Below, piece by piece: positions 1 to 10,003 of a DNA stretch of 64,000 nt. Below the pieces are notes generated by a model. That model was not told the origin of the DNA. It did no database searches and was given only the letters and a program-made list of their open reading frames with translations. The stretch is taken from the NCBI RefSeq assembly GCF_000755165.1, contig NC_025877.1, positions 783,653 to 847,652 of the forward strand, written 5' to 3'. Within the stretch, counting starts at the first letter, position 1; every line of letters starts with the position of its first letter. Source of the DNA: Leishmania panamensis. Taxonomy: Eukaryota; Euglenozoa; Kinetoplastea; Trypanosomatida; Trypanosomatidae. The translations under genes were made by a program, and so were the position numbers.

Positions 1-435
1 TAACATAGAGTGGTGTAGGTGCATGCCGGATGGGCTCCAGAAGGCGCAGTTAATCCACCTCCGATCAGGGTCCTGTGGGACTCTGCACCCTGCCTGCAAT
101 ATATGAGTATCCCTGGTGCCCGAGAAAGGAGGAAGGAGAGGAGGGTGGTGAGAGCAGCAGCACCACCACCGCCAAAGAAATATCAGCATGGAGAAGTAGT
201 CGCATGTGTTGCGATGTCCGGCAGGGTGAACATGTGCCGAAGAGTGCATGGAGATTGGCAGGAAGGAGCCTGTTGGCGGTGCCTTTCATTGGAAACCGGA
301 ACAGATGAGTAGACACACACACACACACACCACCTCCATTAGCAGTGAAGGCCAAAAAACCTTCACGAGTATGAGAAGAAGACGCCCGTCGTTTTTCGCT
401 GCCCGCCAAAACAAGTAACCCCGTTCTCTGTCCTT
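1..435. other. Spacer; 3'UTR side of the DUF155 gene
   Basis: No convincing gene. On the sense (minus) strand this is the region downstream of the DUF155 stop codon. It holds an (AC)10 tract at about 313-332. A 22-base stretch at 65-86 matches 52541-52562 at 19 of 22 positions, which may mark a dispersed 3'UTR repeat. Short frames here are low-complexity and look like chance. Confidence 0.6.
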
Positions 436-2352
436 TTAGGCCGCTTCGTTCACCTCAAAGTACATCATCGAGACCAAGTGAGAGGTCATGAGCATCACAT
501 CCAGAATGAGGAGAACAATAAGAAAGACGTCGGAGCCGAGCATGAAGAGGCGATACCGCCGGCCTTTGATGTCGCTCAGCTGCTCCAGGAGCATATCACT
601 GCGCGAGGTAAACCATGACAGTCGCGAATCGGTCGTGTTCTGCTGCTCGGCCATATCGTAGAACCCTTGCAGCCACGGCTCCTCCCACAGCACCTCAGGG
701 ATGTCATGAATCGACTGAATCGCAAGTTGAGCAACGGCAATCTCGCCCTCGAGTCTGGCAATGCGTCGCTTCGTCGAGTAGTAGTCGAGCAGTCCAGTGA
801 ACTCAGCGGGGGTAGAGAGAATATGGCGGTGTGACCACTTTGTCACGTACTCAAAATAGTCCACCCCGGCAGAGCGGCCGAGTGAGTGGGAAAAGGTGAG
901 CATAACGAGGCTGCGTGCCGGCTCGCTGGCAGGAACAAGATAGTGGTCAAAGCAGAGCACCTTGGCGAGCCGATCAAGCGCTGGTTTGACCTCCAATAGC
1001 TGAAACCCCAGTAGCGAGGGTTGCTGGACAACCTCACACTGCTCATCGATTTCATACGAGCACCAAATAGGGAAGAGGGCATCAATTTCAGCTTGGAGGT
1101 AGCGATGCTCGGTCCCTTCGAGCAGATGATTCGAGGCGGACAGGAAGTCGTCGTCTACCATCCAGTGGTCTTTACGGTCCATGCCCCACCACACGACTGC
1201 ACCATTGGAAAACAGGAACAGGTCAAAGGAGTTCATACTCGAGACGTGCAGGACAGCGTGCGCCATCTCTGTCTTGTAGCCCCGACGGTGATAGACCGTC
1301 TCCAGCGCATCCAGGTCTAGGCGCTCTGCGATGCAGCTGTAGCTGATGCTGCCAATGTGAGCCGCCAGCGCTTCTGCAGAGGGCAGGGACGGTTTACCGG
1401 TTCGCCGGTCTGCTCCGGACTGCGATCGGTGCGTCGTATCTCGCCCGGTGCGGCGTCCGTGTCGCTGGCGTAAGGCCAGTGATGACGAGCGCTGCAATGG
1501 CTGGAGGGCCTCTCGTGCGAGGGCGTTCGTGCGGCCGGAAAAAAGTCGCCGCAGTCGCACGCGGTCGTCCACGGGGGACACGACGAAGATGGACTGGTAC
1601 GATTGCAGGTACTCCTTCAGCGGCCCGTACGTGGCAGTATACCGTGCGGTCCAGTTCATCTCCTTTTCCATCTCTGCGAGTGTAATACTCGCAGTGGTGT
1701 TGCTGATGACCAGGTCAAGCAAGCGGGTGCGCGGGTCAGCAGGCATCTCAGCCTCTTGCATGGGCGGCCGCAAAAGGAGTGGGGGGGCGTTCGTCTGAGG
1801 ACTTGGCACCAGCGGCGGGGCACTAGCTGTAGCCGTTAAGCGCGGCCCCGGGGGAGTGACTGATATGGATTGACTAATGCTGATACTGTGGTCTTCGACC
1901 TGTTCCGCTCGATCGTTGCCACCGTTGATCTCCTCTGTCGGTGCATCGACAGCCTGGAGAGTGCGGAGTTCGAGGAGGCGGCTGCCACGGCGCCACGCCG
2001 GCACCAGAAATTCGCTCGCCACCACGTCCCTTACCTCTACCATGTCGGCACCGGGCTCCGAATCCATGTCGATTGGGTAGTCATGGGTAAGGGGCTCTGC
2101 GCTTGTGAGCTGTCCCGCTGTATTGCTGTCATCCGGCACGAGGAGGCTGTGGCGCTCATCGAGCTCTGAATGCCCGTGCGAGTGACGACGACGGCGCGAG
2201 GCGCGAGACACGGTACTGGGTAAGGGGGTGCTATTGTAGTCGTTGCTACGATACACGCCCCGCCCGTGTCCTCCCGAGCGTCTGCGGTGGAGAACCGTGC
2301 GCTCCTCTTCTGCTGAGTAAGACGAGGAGGTGGAGGAGAGCGGTGTGCGCAT
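436..2352 (-). CDS. DUF155 (RMD1/RMND1 family) membrane protein with N-terminal winged-helix-like domain
   Basis: Protein of 638 residues starting at an ATG. Residues 1-200 are low-complexity, rich in Ser, Arg and Pro. Residues about 207-269 look like a winged-helix or OST-HTH (LOTUS-like) domain: a helix, then ITLAEMEKEMNW, a YGPLKEYL helix and a final V-R-L-R strand. Residues about 336-600 match DUF155, most clearly FDLFLFSNGAVVWWGMD, equivalent to the family's F-V-F-x-x-G-x-V-V-x-W-G core. One hydrophobic segment at about 606-628 sits near the C-terminus, as in yeast RMD1 and RMD8. Family members include RMND1, needed for mitochondrial translation, and RMD1/RMD8, which act elsewhere. The sequence does not say which role applies, and I see no clear mitochondrial presequence. 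Assignment to DUF155 is firm; the N-terminal domain is an inference from pattern only. Confidence 0.82.
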   Translation of the reverse strand: MRTPLSSTSSSYSAEEERTVLHRRRSGGHGRGVYRSNDYNSTPLPSTVSRASRRRRHSHGHSELDERHSLLVPDDSNTAGQLTSAEPLTHDYPIDMDSEPGADMVEVRDVVASEFLVPAWRRGSRLLELRTLQAVDAPTEEINGGNDRAEQVEDHSISISQSISVTPPGPRLTATASAPPLVPSPQTNAPPLLLRPPMQEAEMPADPRTRLLDLVISNTTASITLAEMEKEMNWTARYTATYGPLKEYLQSYQSIFVVSPVDDRVRLRRLFSGRTNALAREALQPLQRSSSLALRQRHGRRTGRDTTHRSQSGADRRTGKPSLPSAEALAAHIGSISYSCIAERLDLDALETVYHRRGYKTEMAHAVLHVSSMNSFDLFLFSNGAVVWWGMDRKDHWMVDDDFLSASNHLLEGTEHRYLQAEIDALFPIWCSYEIDEQCEVVQQPSLLGFQLLEVKPALDRLAKVLCFDHYLVPASEPARSLVMLTFSHSLGRSAGVDYFEYVTKWSHRHILSTPAEFTGLLDYYSTKRRIARLEGEIAVAQLAIQSIHDIPEVLWEEPWLQGFYDMAEQQNTTDSRLSWFTSRSDMLLEQLSDIKGRRYRLFMLGSDVFLIVLLILDVMLMTSHLVSMMYFEVNEAA

Positions 2353-3594
2353 TCGATAACTGGGGTCGGTGTTGTTGCGTGCATCAAAAAGCTTGTCCGT
2401 TGTGATTCTTTACGCTACCCGTAAATGGGGAAAAAGAGCGACTCAAGGAGCGGAGTGGGGTGACTTTAGTGGCACACCAACTTCGCGCAAAGACAGGGTA
2501 TGGTGTGTGACCGTTTTCTGCGAAGAACAAGAAAGAGTGGCGCCGACAGAGAGACAAAAGGCAGGGAATAACCGAATAAGAGAGAGTGCATCGTGACAAG
2601 CGACAGCTACACCGGTGTTCGTGCAGTCGGCGTAGTGAGGACATCGCGTAAAAGAGGGTATGTCAGTTGCACAGGCGCATTTGCCTAGCTAAGTCGAGGC
2701 TGAGGCACGCCGCCCTTCCGTGTCGTCTACCGCACGCATACTACCTCTAGTTCTTTTCGCGTGGCGCAAGTGTAGACTGAAGAGACACAAGCACTGGAGA
2801 CCTGTAGTGGTGTTTGGTTCACAGTGTTGCTCACAGCTGATTCTTGGTTTTCCCCAACTACAGTTCTGTGAAAGACGGGGACTAGGCCTCCTTTTACGTG
2901 TATAGCAAGCTCCTCTACTTTTCCCCGTTCGTTATCGAACCCGAGACGTCGAGGTAGTTGAGCGCGTATGTAGGCAGGCCTGGTCTTGCCGAATAACCGC
3001 ATCCCGATACGAGGGACTATTGCTCAAGCGGGATAAGAGCGAGATACGTGGACAGCGTGTAGTCCCGCAATACCCATACGACGCCCACTCCTCTCCTTTG
3101 GCACCAGTGCACGGCATTGCAGCAATCGAGATCACTGTTGGCCTAGGCTGCCTTAGGTGTAGGAAGAGCGGTGGCTGATCCGCGATGTCTTTCCTGCTTT
3201 GCAAAAATGAGATAAAGCACATCTCTGGAGATCACAGACACCCATGCGCGTAACCAACGACTAAAATCCGGGGTGGCGTACAGTAAAGGAAAGGCAAACC
3301 GAGAGAAGCGAGAGCAAGAGAGTTTCAAAGGGAGAATTAGTTGTGACTTAGTGCTCCAAGCGGCATGGTGTCGCACTCCCGGGGAGGGAGGAAGTGAGAG
3401 CGGTGAACCAGGGGGGGGGTGCTTGTTGTGTGCAAGCCACCATGCCACCGGCTTCCTCAAAAGAAGCAGATGAAAAGTAAACTCTGTGATGCACATCATG
3501 TAGAGCGGAGAAAGGAAAAAAAAAGCGGAAGGGAGTGCCGGAGATCAGTGCGTTATTGTGCATCAGACTGCTCGCCCCTCACTTTGACACTCGC
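2353..3594. other. Spacer between the DUF155 and MMADHC-like genes
   Basis: About 1.2 kb without a supported gene. The right part is the 3' side of the MMADHC-like gene. It has a G9 tract at 3411-3419 and a purine-rich stretch around 3510-3540, read as pyrimidines on the sense strand. No RNA gene motif was seen. Confidence 0.5.
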
Positions 3595-4347
3595 TCACGC
3601 TGCGAAGCTTCGGATCACCTCACACAACGACCCCTCAGCGTCTCGTGGCACAACGAGGACACCGACCGCCGGGTAGATGTTGAGACCGAATCGCGGATGC
3701 TCAATCATTCGGCAGCCTCCACCAGGGCCAGCAATGAGAACACTGTTAAATGAGAAGAACTGCTGAATCGCGTCGGCGTCGCTGAAGATGGTGGCCCCAC
3801 GCTCCGTGCAGATTGGCAGCCCCGTCGCCGGGTCCGGCCAGTCCATGAAGAAGCATGAGGACGATTCGTTTGCGCTACCGAAATACTTCTCCAACCGCGC
3901 CCGTGCGGCAGCCATGAAACTAAAAAAACGTTCGCGACTGCGATCTTTCCATTCCACCGAGGTAGGAGAAATTCGGATGAGCTCTGAGAAGTCGTCCTCC
4001 GTCTTCAACCTCGGGCACACCGGCGAAGGCGCTGTCAACGACTCTCCAGTTGTCGCCTCATCATCCGCGCCTGTCAGGTCCTGCGACTCACCGCCATCCA
4101 ACATAGCGAGGTCCTCACTACGAACAAAGTCAGCTGACTGAAATGTGTAGAGGAGATAGTAATTGGCTTCCGATGACTCCCCGCTTGCTTGTGCTGCTCG
4201 AATGAATTGTGCGCGCCGCTCTGCCTCTGGAAAGACGGTCATCAAGTTCTCCTTTGCGTAAAACTTTGGGCACCTCAGTAGAACCACCTCCATACCGGAA
4301 AAGTCCAACAATCGGATAGTGTCCACAAGCAAACAACGACGACGCAT
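3595..4347 (-). CDS. MMADHC-like protein (cobalamin trafficking, cblD type)
   Basis: Predicted 250 residues from the ATG at 4345-4347. The open frame extends to 4419, but only from a TTG. MMADHC (CblD) acts with MMACHC to route cobalamin to cytosolic methionine synthase and mitochondrial methylmalonyl-CoA mutase. Matching landmarks are the N-terminal LLVDTIRLLDF followed by VVLLRCPKF (human has a similar V-D-T-V-R-L-L-E-F), and the C-terminal block FFMDWPDPATGLP ... ATIFSDAD ... GGGCRMIEHPRFGLNIYPAVGVLV. The latter follows the family pattern D-P-S-S-G-L, T-x-x-T-L-F-E-T-D, G-C-C-K-V-I-x-H, G-T-H-V-V-V-G. A poorly conserved insert at about 95-130 is acidic and low in complexity. A pyrimidine tract and AG lie 14 bases above the ATG. 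There is no clear mitochondrial presequence, so a cytosolic role is as likely. Identity rests on motif recall and needs a profile search. Confidence 0.75.
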   Translation of the reverse strand: MRRRCLLVDTIRLLDFSGMEVVLLRCPKFYAKENLMTVFPEAERRAQFIRAAQASGESSEANYYLLYTFQSADFVRSEDLAMLDGGESQDLTGADDEATTGESLTAPSPVCPRLKTEDDFSELIRISPTSVEWKDRSRERFFSFMAAARARLEKYFGSANESSSCFFMDWPDPATGLPICTERGATIFSDADAIQQFFSFNSVLIAGPGGGCRMIEHPRFGLNIYPAVGVLVVPRDAEGSLCEVIRSFAA

Positions 4348-4361
4348 GATGCACGTAGAGG

Positions 4362-4363
4362 CT
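4362..4363 (-). promoter_or_regulatory. Candidate spliced-leader acceptor AG, MMADHC-like gene
   Basis: On the minus strand an AG follows a pyrimidine-rich stretch at about 4375-4415 and lies 14 bases before the ATG at 4347. This would exclude the longer TTG-initiated frame. Inferred from pattern only. Confidence 0.4.
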
Positions 4364-5308
4364 GTGATACGTAGGAGAGCAAGGTGAAGAGCGCAAGAGC
4401 GAGAGGCGCCAGCCGGCAAAAGAGGGGCGTGAATGAGGTAGGAGGTCGGGGGAGGGGGCGGAGGGGAGAAACTTGTCGCTGCAAGCGACAGACAGATGCG
4501 GGGCAGTGCTGAACGTCACCAACTCCGTCTCCACCTTTGACACTGCTGAGCACCCTCCCTCTCTCCCTCCCTCCGCCCCCCCAAAAAACGGCAACACAGA
4601 TGGATTGCACGAAGACTGCCAGAGAGTCAAAGGAAGAGAAAATGAGAGGAGCAGGCAGTGGTGAGTTGGTTCAATCAGAGAAGTCACCCGGCAAGAGCAG
4701 CCAACAAGAAAAATTACTCAGACAGTAGACGGATGTGGGAAAGCGAGAGGAGAGAGAAGAGAAATACACAACAGCAGCTGCTCACCTCCGCTAAGGTAAA
4801 CTTAAGCGAAAGGCGGTAGCGATGTTGAGGAAGCCTCAAACCGAGAGCTACCAAGGAGACCCCCTCTCAAAAAAAAAAAAAGTGCTACCAAACAGCGAAA
4901 ACAGTTGAAGCAACAAGAGGAGGAAAGAGAGAGAGAAAATCACGAGTGAAAGGGGCACACAAATCGATATACAAAAAAGAAAAAAACGAGCCCACAAGAA
5001 GAGGACTGGACACTGAGTAGCACACAGACGAACGCGTGCAGAAGAGCAGGAGCTCGTGCAAGGGGGGAGAGAGAGTGGTGTAGTCGAGGGGTGCAGTAGC
5101 AGTAGCGGAAGAGAGACGGGTGGAAAGCGATAGCAAAACAGAAAGCGGTGATAGATTACCACACACCACCCTGTGCTGTTTTTTTACACTTCGATTTGTG
5201 CGTCTCTTTACCTCCACACCCCCTCAAACCCCTGCAACGACGTACCCCTCTGATTCCCTATGTATGTGTGTGCGTACAGTGGCAGAGAACGACAGCGGCA
5301 CTGGTGGT

Positions 5309-5658
5309 GGGGGGGGGGGGAGCGTGCAGTGGCCAGGGCGTAAATCAATTCGAAGACGCCGACCAAAGAGCGAAGCTGCGCCACGAGTGCGATTTCCAGC
5401 TCTGGCTTACAGCGAGGCGTGTATGCACTTGTATGTCGGTGTAGCCTACAGGAAGAGCACACAAGAGCAACGTTGAAGGAAGCGTGGGGGGGGGGGGCGA
5501 TGAGGTTGAAGTGAAACGCCGGCGTCCTTCCAGTGATGTGTGTGTGTGCGGGGGGGGGGGACTCAAGCGAGGACAACTCTATGGGTATCTTTGTTGTTGC
5601 GCGTGGTAGTGCCTGTGCGCAGTAGGTCTATAAGACCACAGCAAGTGGGGGGGGGGGG
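5309..5658. repeat. Cluster of four G11-G12 tracts
   Basis: Uninterrupted G runs at 5309-5320 (12), 5486-5497 (12), 5550-5560 (11) and 5647-5658 (12) on the + strand, meaning C runs in the transcript. Confidence 0.9.
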
Positions 5659-6577
5659 TGATGCTGGGATTAAGAGTCGAGAGAACGAGGCTGCCTTCGT
5701 CGAGAGGGAAGAAGACAAGGAGACATCAAGTCGAGAGCGAGGATACAGAGGTCAAGTTCCAATGTAGGAGAGACGTGTGAGACGGCGGGGTGATGACCAG
5801 CGGGTGGCAGTAGTACCTGCGTTCCACACCAAAGGGAGAAAATACAGTGCTATTCTGTGACGCAGCAACCCCTGCACGCTCTTTCCCGGTCGCGTAAGAG
5901 AGCAGTCAGGCAAGCCAGCAGCTCCCCCGATGTGCTGAACTTTTGTGGCCTCTCCATCTGTCGCAGGTGCTCCTATCCTTCATTTCTCAGCTGAAGTCGC
6001 TGCAAACGCAATCGACCAGACGGGCGATGGAGACGAATAGGCTACTGACAGCACACAACAAGGAACACGGTAAATACACAGATCCCAAATCCACAGAGAG
6101 AGAGGGAAGGAGAGAGAAAAACCCCACATCACACGAGCCTCATACACTGGCCCGGCAGAAACAAGGGAGAAAAAAAGAGCGCAGCGTCCACTCACAGAAT
6201 GCCGCGCACACAAAAAAATGGCTCCTCGTCACGAGAACGACAACGCCGCCGGCGCAACGGACAATGCGCGCTGCCTCCTGGGGCACGTCTGTGACTGCGT
6301 AGGCAATTGTGTCGACGCGCGCGGTGCACTAGAAGAGTGTGTGCTCTCTAACAAGGAAAGGAATGCAGCATAACAGAATGGGGTGGAGCGAGGCTTGCAG
6401 TTTGCAAAAAAGTGAGACCGTGCGAGTAAGCCCCGCCTACGCGTCGAGAGATCAAAACGGCGCGGTACCGCTAATGTGGAACTCTGCCACCTCCTGCCTC
6501 TTTCTCTCTCCCACCGTCGCCTTGCAGTGGTAGCAAGTCCCCACTCTCACCCTGCCACCCATCCTCTTTTCCGTAGC

Positions 6578-7498
6578 TTAGTAGCCGAAACCGCAACGCA
6601 CACCGTGACGCGGCGCCAAGAGAGGCTGGGCGGCAGAGAACGTGCCGAACATGAATGCCACCATCGGCACCTCCTTGACCAACATCGGCATGAGCCCGCG
6701 GCAGACGGCCGAGTCGTGAATCACGGTCTGCATGTACTGATGTGCACTAAGTGGGTAGCACACAGTTGATGCCACCGTCGCCGCCGCGCCACCAATGATA
6801 AAGTTCAACGCTATCGTGGTGGTGTAGTTCTTCCAGTTCCAGTTGTGGTCCACCACCGAGGGCCCGCGGTGACGCGGACTCGGCCCAACAAGCTGCGACT
6901 CATTATCATACCTCATCATAACTGTGTCCTTCGCCGACTCGTTCTGCACAATAGGCGCAAGGTTGCGCTCGGTGAAGCGACGAAGACCTTCGAAGACGGT
7001 GAAGAGGGTACCAAAATATATGGCGTTTGCGATAAGGTTTGGTGTCGTGTACCAGAACTGCAATATGGTCTTGTTCTTCATTATCCGGGCAACGTCCATG
7101 GGCGACTTCCCGATGCGACGGCTCTCATCCATGACGCGCGAGATCGGGTTGGAGACGAGACGCATATTCAACCCGGCGAATGCGCCCACCATGAAGGTGG
7201 TCAGCATCTTCGACAACGGGTCCTCCTCCAGCGCGGGCAGTAGCTTGTGCGCAATAGGGCAGTAGAACATCATCAGGAAGCCAAACTGCAGGGCGCGGCG
7301 ACCCACAGTCTGCACAATGCCCTTCGGACCGCCCTGGTCAAACGGCAGGGCTACCACTCGACCGAGGCCACCGGCAACAGCTCCAGAGAGAAACGTCCCA
7401 GGGTCCCTTAGTGTCTTGGGCGTCTCCCTTTCTATTTTCAATCCACGGTACACCGCCGCCGAGGCACCATTGTAGGCGTACGTCACCACCTCAAACAT
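6578..7498 (-). CDS. Divergent mitochondrial carrier (SLC25-like)
   Basis: Predicted 306 residues from the ATG at 7496-7498 (MFEVVTYAYNG); the upstream extension to 7594 starts only at GTG. Length fits the roughly 300-residue, six-helix carrier fold of the inner mitochondrial membrane. Three repeats are visible. Each begins with a Gly-rich first helix (FLSGAVAGGLGRVVALPFD; FMVGAFAGLNMRLVSNPIS; FIIGGAAATVASTVCYPLS), with the Pro of the P-x-[DE]-x-x-[KR] signature kept each time. The acidic and basic partners are mostly replaced (PFDQGG, PISRVM, PLSAHQ), so the matrix salt-bridge network is weak or absent. Substrate cannot be read from the sequence. The last residues, HGVRCGFGY, form a short polar tail. 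It is clearly of carrier descent, but transport activity is uncertain. Confidence 0.78.
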   Translation of the reverse strand: MFEVVTYAYNGASAAVYRGLKIERETPKTLRDPGTFLSGAVAGGLGRVVALPFDQGGPKGIVQTVGRRALQFGFLMMFYCPIAHKLLPALEEDPLSKMLTTFMVGAFAGLNMRLVSNPISRVMDESRRIGKSPMDVARIMKNKTILQFWYTTPNLIANAIYFGTLFTVFEGLRRFTERNLAPIVQNESAKDTVMMRYDNESQLVGPSPRHRGPSVVDHNWNWKNYTTTIALNFIIGGAAATVASTVCYPLSAHQYMQTVIHDSAVCRGLMPMLVKEVPMVAFMFGTFSAAQPLLAPRHGVRCGFGY

Positions 7499-8890
7499 CG
7501 TTGTCGCTAGTGACTCTCTTTGTGTCCGTGCTTGTTTGATGCCAGAGGCCGGCGAGTGCAACGAAGCACTTGCTGGCAAGTGACAGGAGAGCACTGATGG
7601 GGTTGCTTCGTGGTGGATGCTGGACCACGTTTGTGGTATTGTTCCCTAACTGGCACCCTTTCACGAAGTTACGCGGAGAGGAAGGGAACGAAGCGAGAGA
7701 GAAAGAGAGAGGGAGGGAGAGGGGGAGGTGAATGATGCGGTTCTGCGTGCCTGTCTATCTGCCTATGACGCCGCCTCCGCTGTCGTCGTCGTCGTCTCAG
7801 TGCTGACACAACGAGGGAAGAATGTGATGAATGCGGTAGAAGAAACAGGCAACAGCACGAAGGAGATGATTCCTCCAGGTACACCCGCTTTTTCTAACTC
7901 TGAGGCGACCGAGCACAAAATGACAACCGTGGTAGCCTTAGACAGCGCCTGATGACGTCTGTCCCTTCTACGACGTCGTTATGTTTTTTTTTTGTTGTTG
8001 TTGTTGTTTTCTCGCACGTGCAGCGGAAGAGACCCTTCTTGCAGCGAGCGGGAGATGTGCTCCGCAAAGGAAAAGCCGTGGTGCTTCTGCGTGTGTGTTT
8101 GATACCGCACGAAGAGAGAGAGAGAGGGAGGGGGGGGGAGCAAGAGGTCAAAAAAGCACCAGAGGTTGGGTGAGTCAGCGGAGAGAGAGGTGACAGTGGT
8201 GCTGGTAGACCTCGCATGCCTTGAAGCGGTTATGTGCAGCCGATACATGAGGAGGTGACATTATGTACTCCTCCTCCCTCGCTCTGGAGTAGGTCTTTTC
8301 ATCCTGGTCAATGGCTGTTCGCCATCAGCTTTGCGCTGTTCGTGATCGTAACTAGTTGAGTCCTCGCAGAAACACGTCCATCTGCACATGACCCAGGACG
8401 GGGGGGGGGGCGCACGAAAAACTCGTCGAAACGGCCTAAGACTCGATAAGACAAGAGAGAACGACAATTAAAACACAGAGCTCAGAGAGGACCCAGCAGA
8501 GCAAAGACTGAAGGACAGGGGGAGGTGCGGCCCATCAACAGGAAAGAAGACAACCACTACCACGTGCAGCTCTTCAGGGAGCAAGAGGGGAGGCGCACTC
8601 GCTCGGTACCAGGAATCTGCTCCATGTAGCAGCTGCGTGAGCACACGCACGGGTATCACAAAAAACCACAGCTGCACATCACTGGCGTCACCGATCGCTG
8701 CACAGAGCGCATCGAAAAACGTCCCTCCGACTGTCCACTAAGTGCACAGGCACCAACAGACATACGAAGGAAGGGTAGTTTTGGAGCACGGCAATGGCGT
8801 GGTAGCCGTGACGGCCTCCACCCGCACAACGCCACAACAGCAATCGCTACGCCTGCAGTATGTGAGAGAGAGAGAGAGACAGCTCAGGTT
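7499..8890. other. Spacer between the carrier and REI1 genes
   Basis: About 1.4 kb with no supported gene. It contains the long pyrimidine tract used above, a T-rich (TTG)n stretch at 7983-8010, a GAGA-rich stretch around 8113-8140 and a G11 tract at 8400-8410. Confidence 0.5.
7646..7647 (-). promoter_or_regulatory. Candidate spliced-leader acceptor AG, carrier gene
   Basis: A roughly 50-base purine tract on the + strand at about 7676-7729 is an uninterrupted pyrimidine tract on the sense strand. The first good AG after it lies here, giving a 5'UTR of about 147 bases. Other AGs nearby are possible. Confidence 0.35.
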
Positions 8891-10003
8891 TTAACTGAAC
8901 ATCATGTTGCCATCGTACCCTTTCGGATGGAGCTTGTTCGTACGCATGCCAACGTCGAGCTGGAGGTCATGACGCTCACCACCGCTGCGCTTCGCCACCC
9001 ACGCCGCCTCCTTGTTCTGCGTTACAACCAGCTCCTTCAGCTCCCGCGTCGCCAGCGCACGCGTCTCCTTCTCCGCGGCCAGAATAGACATGCGCTTTTC
9101 ATTCTGTTCCTCCGTCTCACGTGGCCGGGTGCGTGGAACATCACCTTCCCGCTTCATCAGAATGCGCTTCTTTCCAGTCGCCTTGTCGTGTGTCAGGACA
9201 AGTTCGTCTCCGCGGACACCTTCGAGTGGCACCGGCTTCACCGACTCCGGGTCGTCGAGCGCCACGTCGTAGAACTCTTGGTATTCAGGGCTGAGGATGA
9301 GACGCTCGTGGTTCGTCTCGCGCATGTGGTCGCGCAGCGCCTCCAGCGATTTGAAGGAGCGGGTGTGCTCGTTGCAGACGATGCACATAAGACCGTTGGT
9401 CTTGCGTGCTAAGTACGCCAGCAGCGCTGCCCGGTCCACGCAGTGGGCCTCCAGCGGAATAGTGAAGTTGTGCACGCGCTCTAAATGGTGCACGTTGGAC
9501 TCCACAGTCGAGGAGAGAAAGCCGCAGAACATGCAGCGCACCTCGCTCGTGTCCTCCTCCCGTTCCTCGACGTCTACCTTTGGACCCGCCTTCTTTGTAT
9601 CACCACGCACAGCAGCACTTTTTTTGGCGTTGTGGCGACGATGCAGCCCCATCGCCGCGCTGCCAAGCGACGTCGATGTCAACATACTCGCCGCCTCCGA
9701 GTCACGTGTTATGATGCGCTGCTCCTTTCGCATGAGATGCGCTGTTGAGCGGACGTGCGTCTGCAGTGTTTGGACAGAGCGAAACGTCTTGTTGCACAGG
9801 GTGCACGAGTAGACCGGCGTGCAGTTCTCGTCCAAGACGGTGCCCTCCACCTCCTTGCTGGTGAGGCGGTGCTCCTGCTGCGAGAGTGGGCGCAGGCCGT
9901 CGACGCGGCGGCGTACATTTGTGAGGTGAAACTCCGATCCGTAGTGCGCACGCAGTGCCTCCTCCTTCGCCAACACTACGTTGCACGTACCACAGCGAGA
10001 CAT
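8891..10003 (-). CDS. REI1/ZNF622-like C2H2 zinc-finger protein, 60S ribosome biogenesis
   Basis: Protein of 370 residues from an ATG. Yeast Rei1 and human ZNF622 act late in cytoplasmic pre-60S maturation, helping to release and recycle the Arx1/Alb1 export factors. The first zinc finger is C4-X2-C7-X12-H20-X5-H26 at the extreme N-terminus (MSRCGTCNVVLAKEEALRAH), followed by YGSEFHLTNVRRRVDGL, typical of this family. A second finger (YSCTLCNKTFRSVQTLQTHV) is near residue 65-90, a third (VRCMFCGFLSSTVESNVHHL) near 155-180, and a fourth (LMCIVCNEHTRSFKSLEALR) near 205-232. The intervening basic region 110-150 and the C-terminal GKKRILMKRE and LHPKGYDGNMMFS segments also fit. Length is slightly short of the yeast protein. 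Nothing looks missing, and the assignment is strong. Confidence 0.9.
   Translation of the reverse strand: MSRCGTCNVVLAKEEALRAHYGSEFHLTNVRRRVDGLRPLSQQEHRLTSKEVEGTVLDENCTPVYSCTLCNKTFRSVQTLQTHVRSTAHLMRKEQRIITRDSEAASMLTSTSLGSAAMGLHRRHNAKKSAAVRGDTKKAGPKVDVEEREEDTSEVRCMFCGFLSSTVESNVHHLERVHNFTIPLEAHCVDRAALLAYLARKTNGLMCIVCNEHTRSFKSLEALRDHMRETNHERLILSPEYQEFYDVALDDPESVKPVPLEGVRGDELVLTHDKATGKKRILMKREGDVPRTRPRETEEQNEKRMSILAAEKETRALATRELKELVVTQNKEAAWVAKRSGGERHDLQLDVGMRTNKLHPKGYDGNMMFS

Larger units (their letters stand above)
4348..6577. other. Long spacer with four G11-G12 tracts
   Basis: About 2.2 kb between the carrier stop and the MMADHC-like start, with no supported gene. It holds an A13 run at 4869-4881 and four long G tracts (5309-5320, 5486-5497, 5550-5560, 5647-5658), which are C tracts on the sense strand. 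Frames over 100 residues here are compositionally biased and overlap on both strands. Confidence 0.6.

Noticed and set aside
1448..2169. Plus-strand frames opposite the DUF155 gene, and similar ones opposite all other genes
   Set aside because: They mirror the GC-rich codon pattern of the minus-strand genes; none has a recognisable domain.
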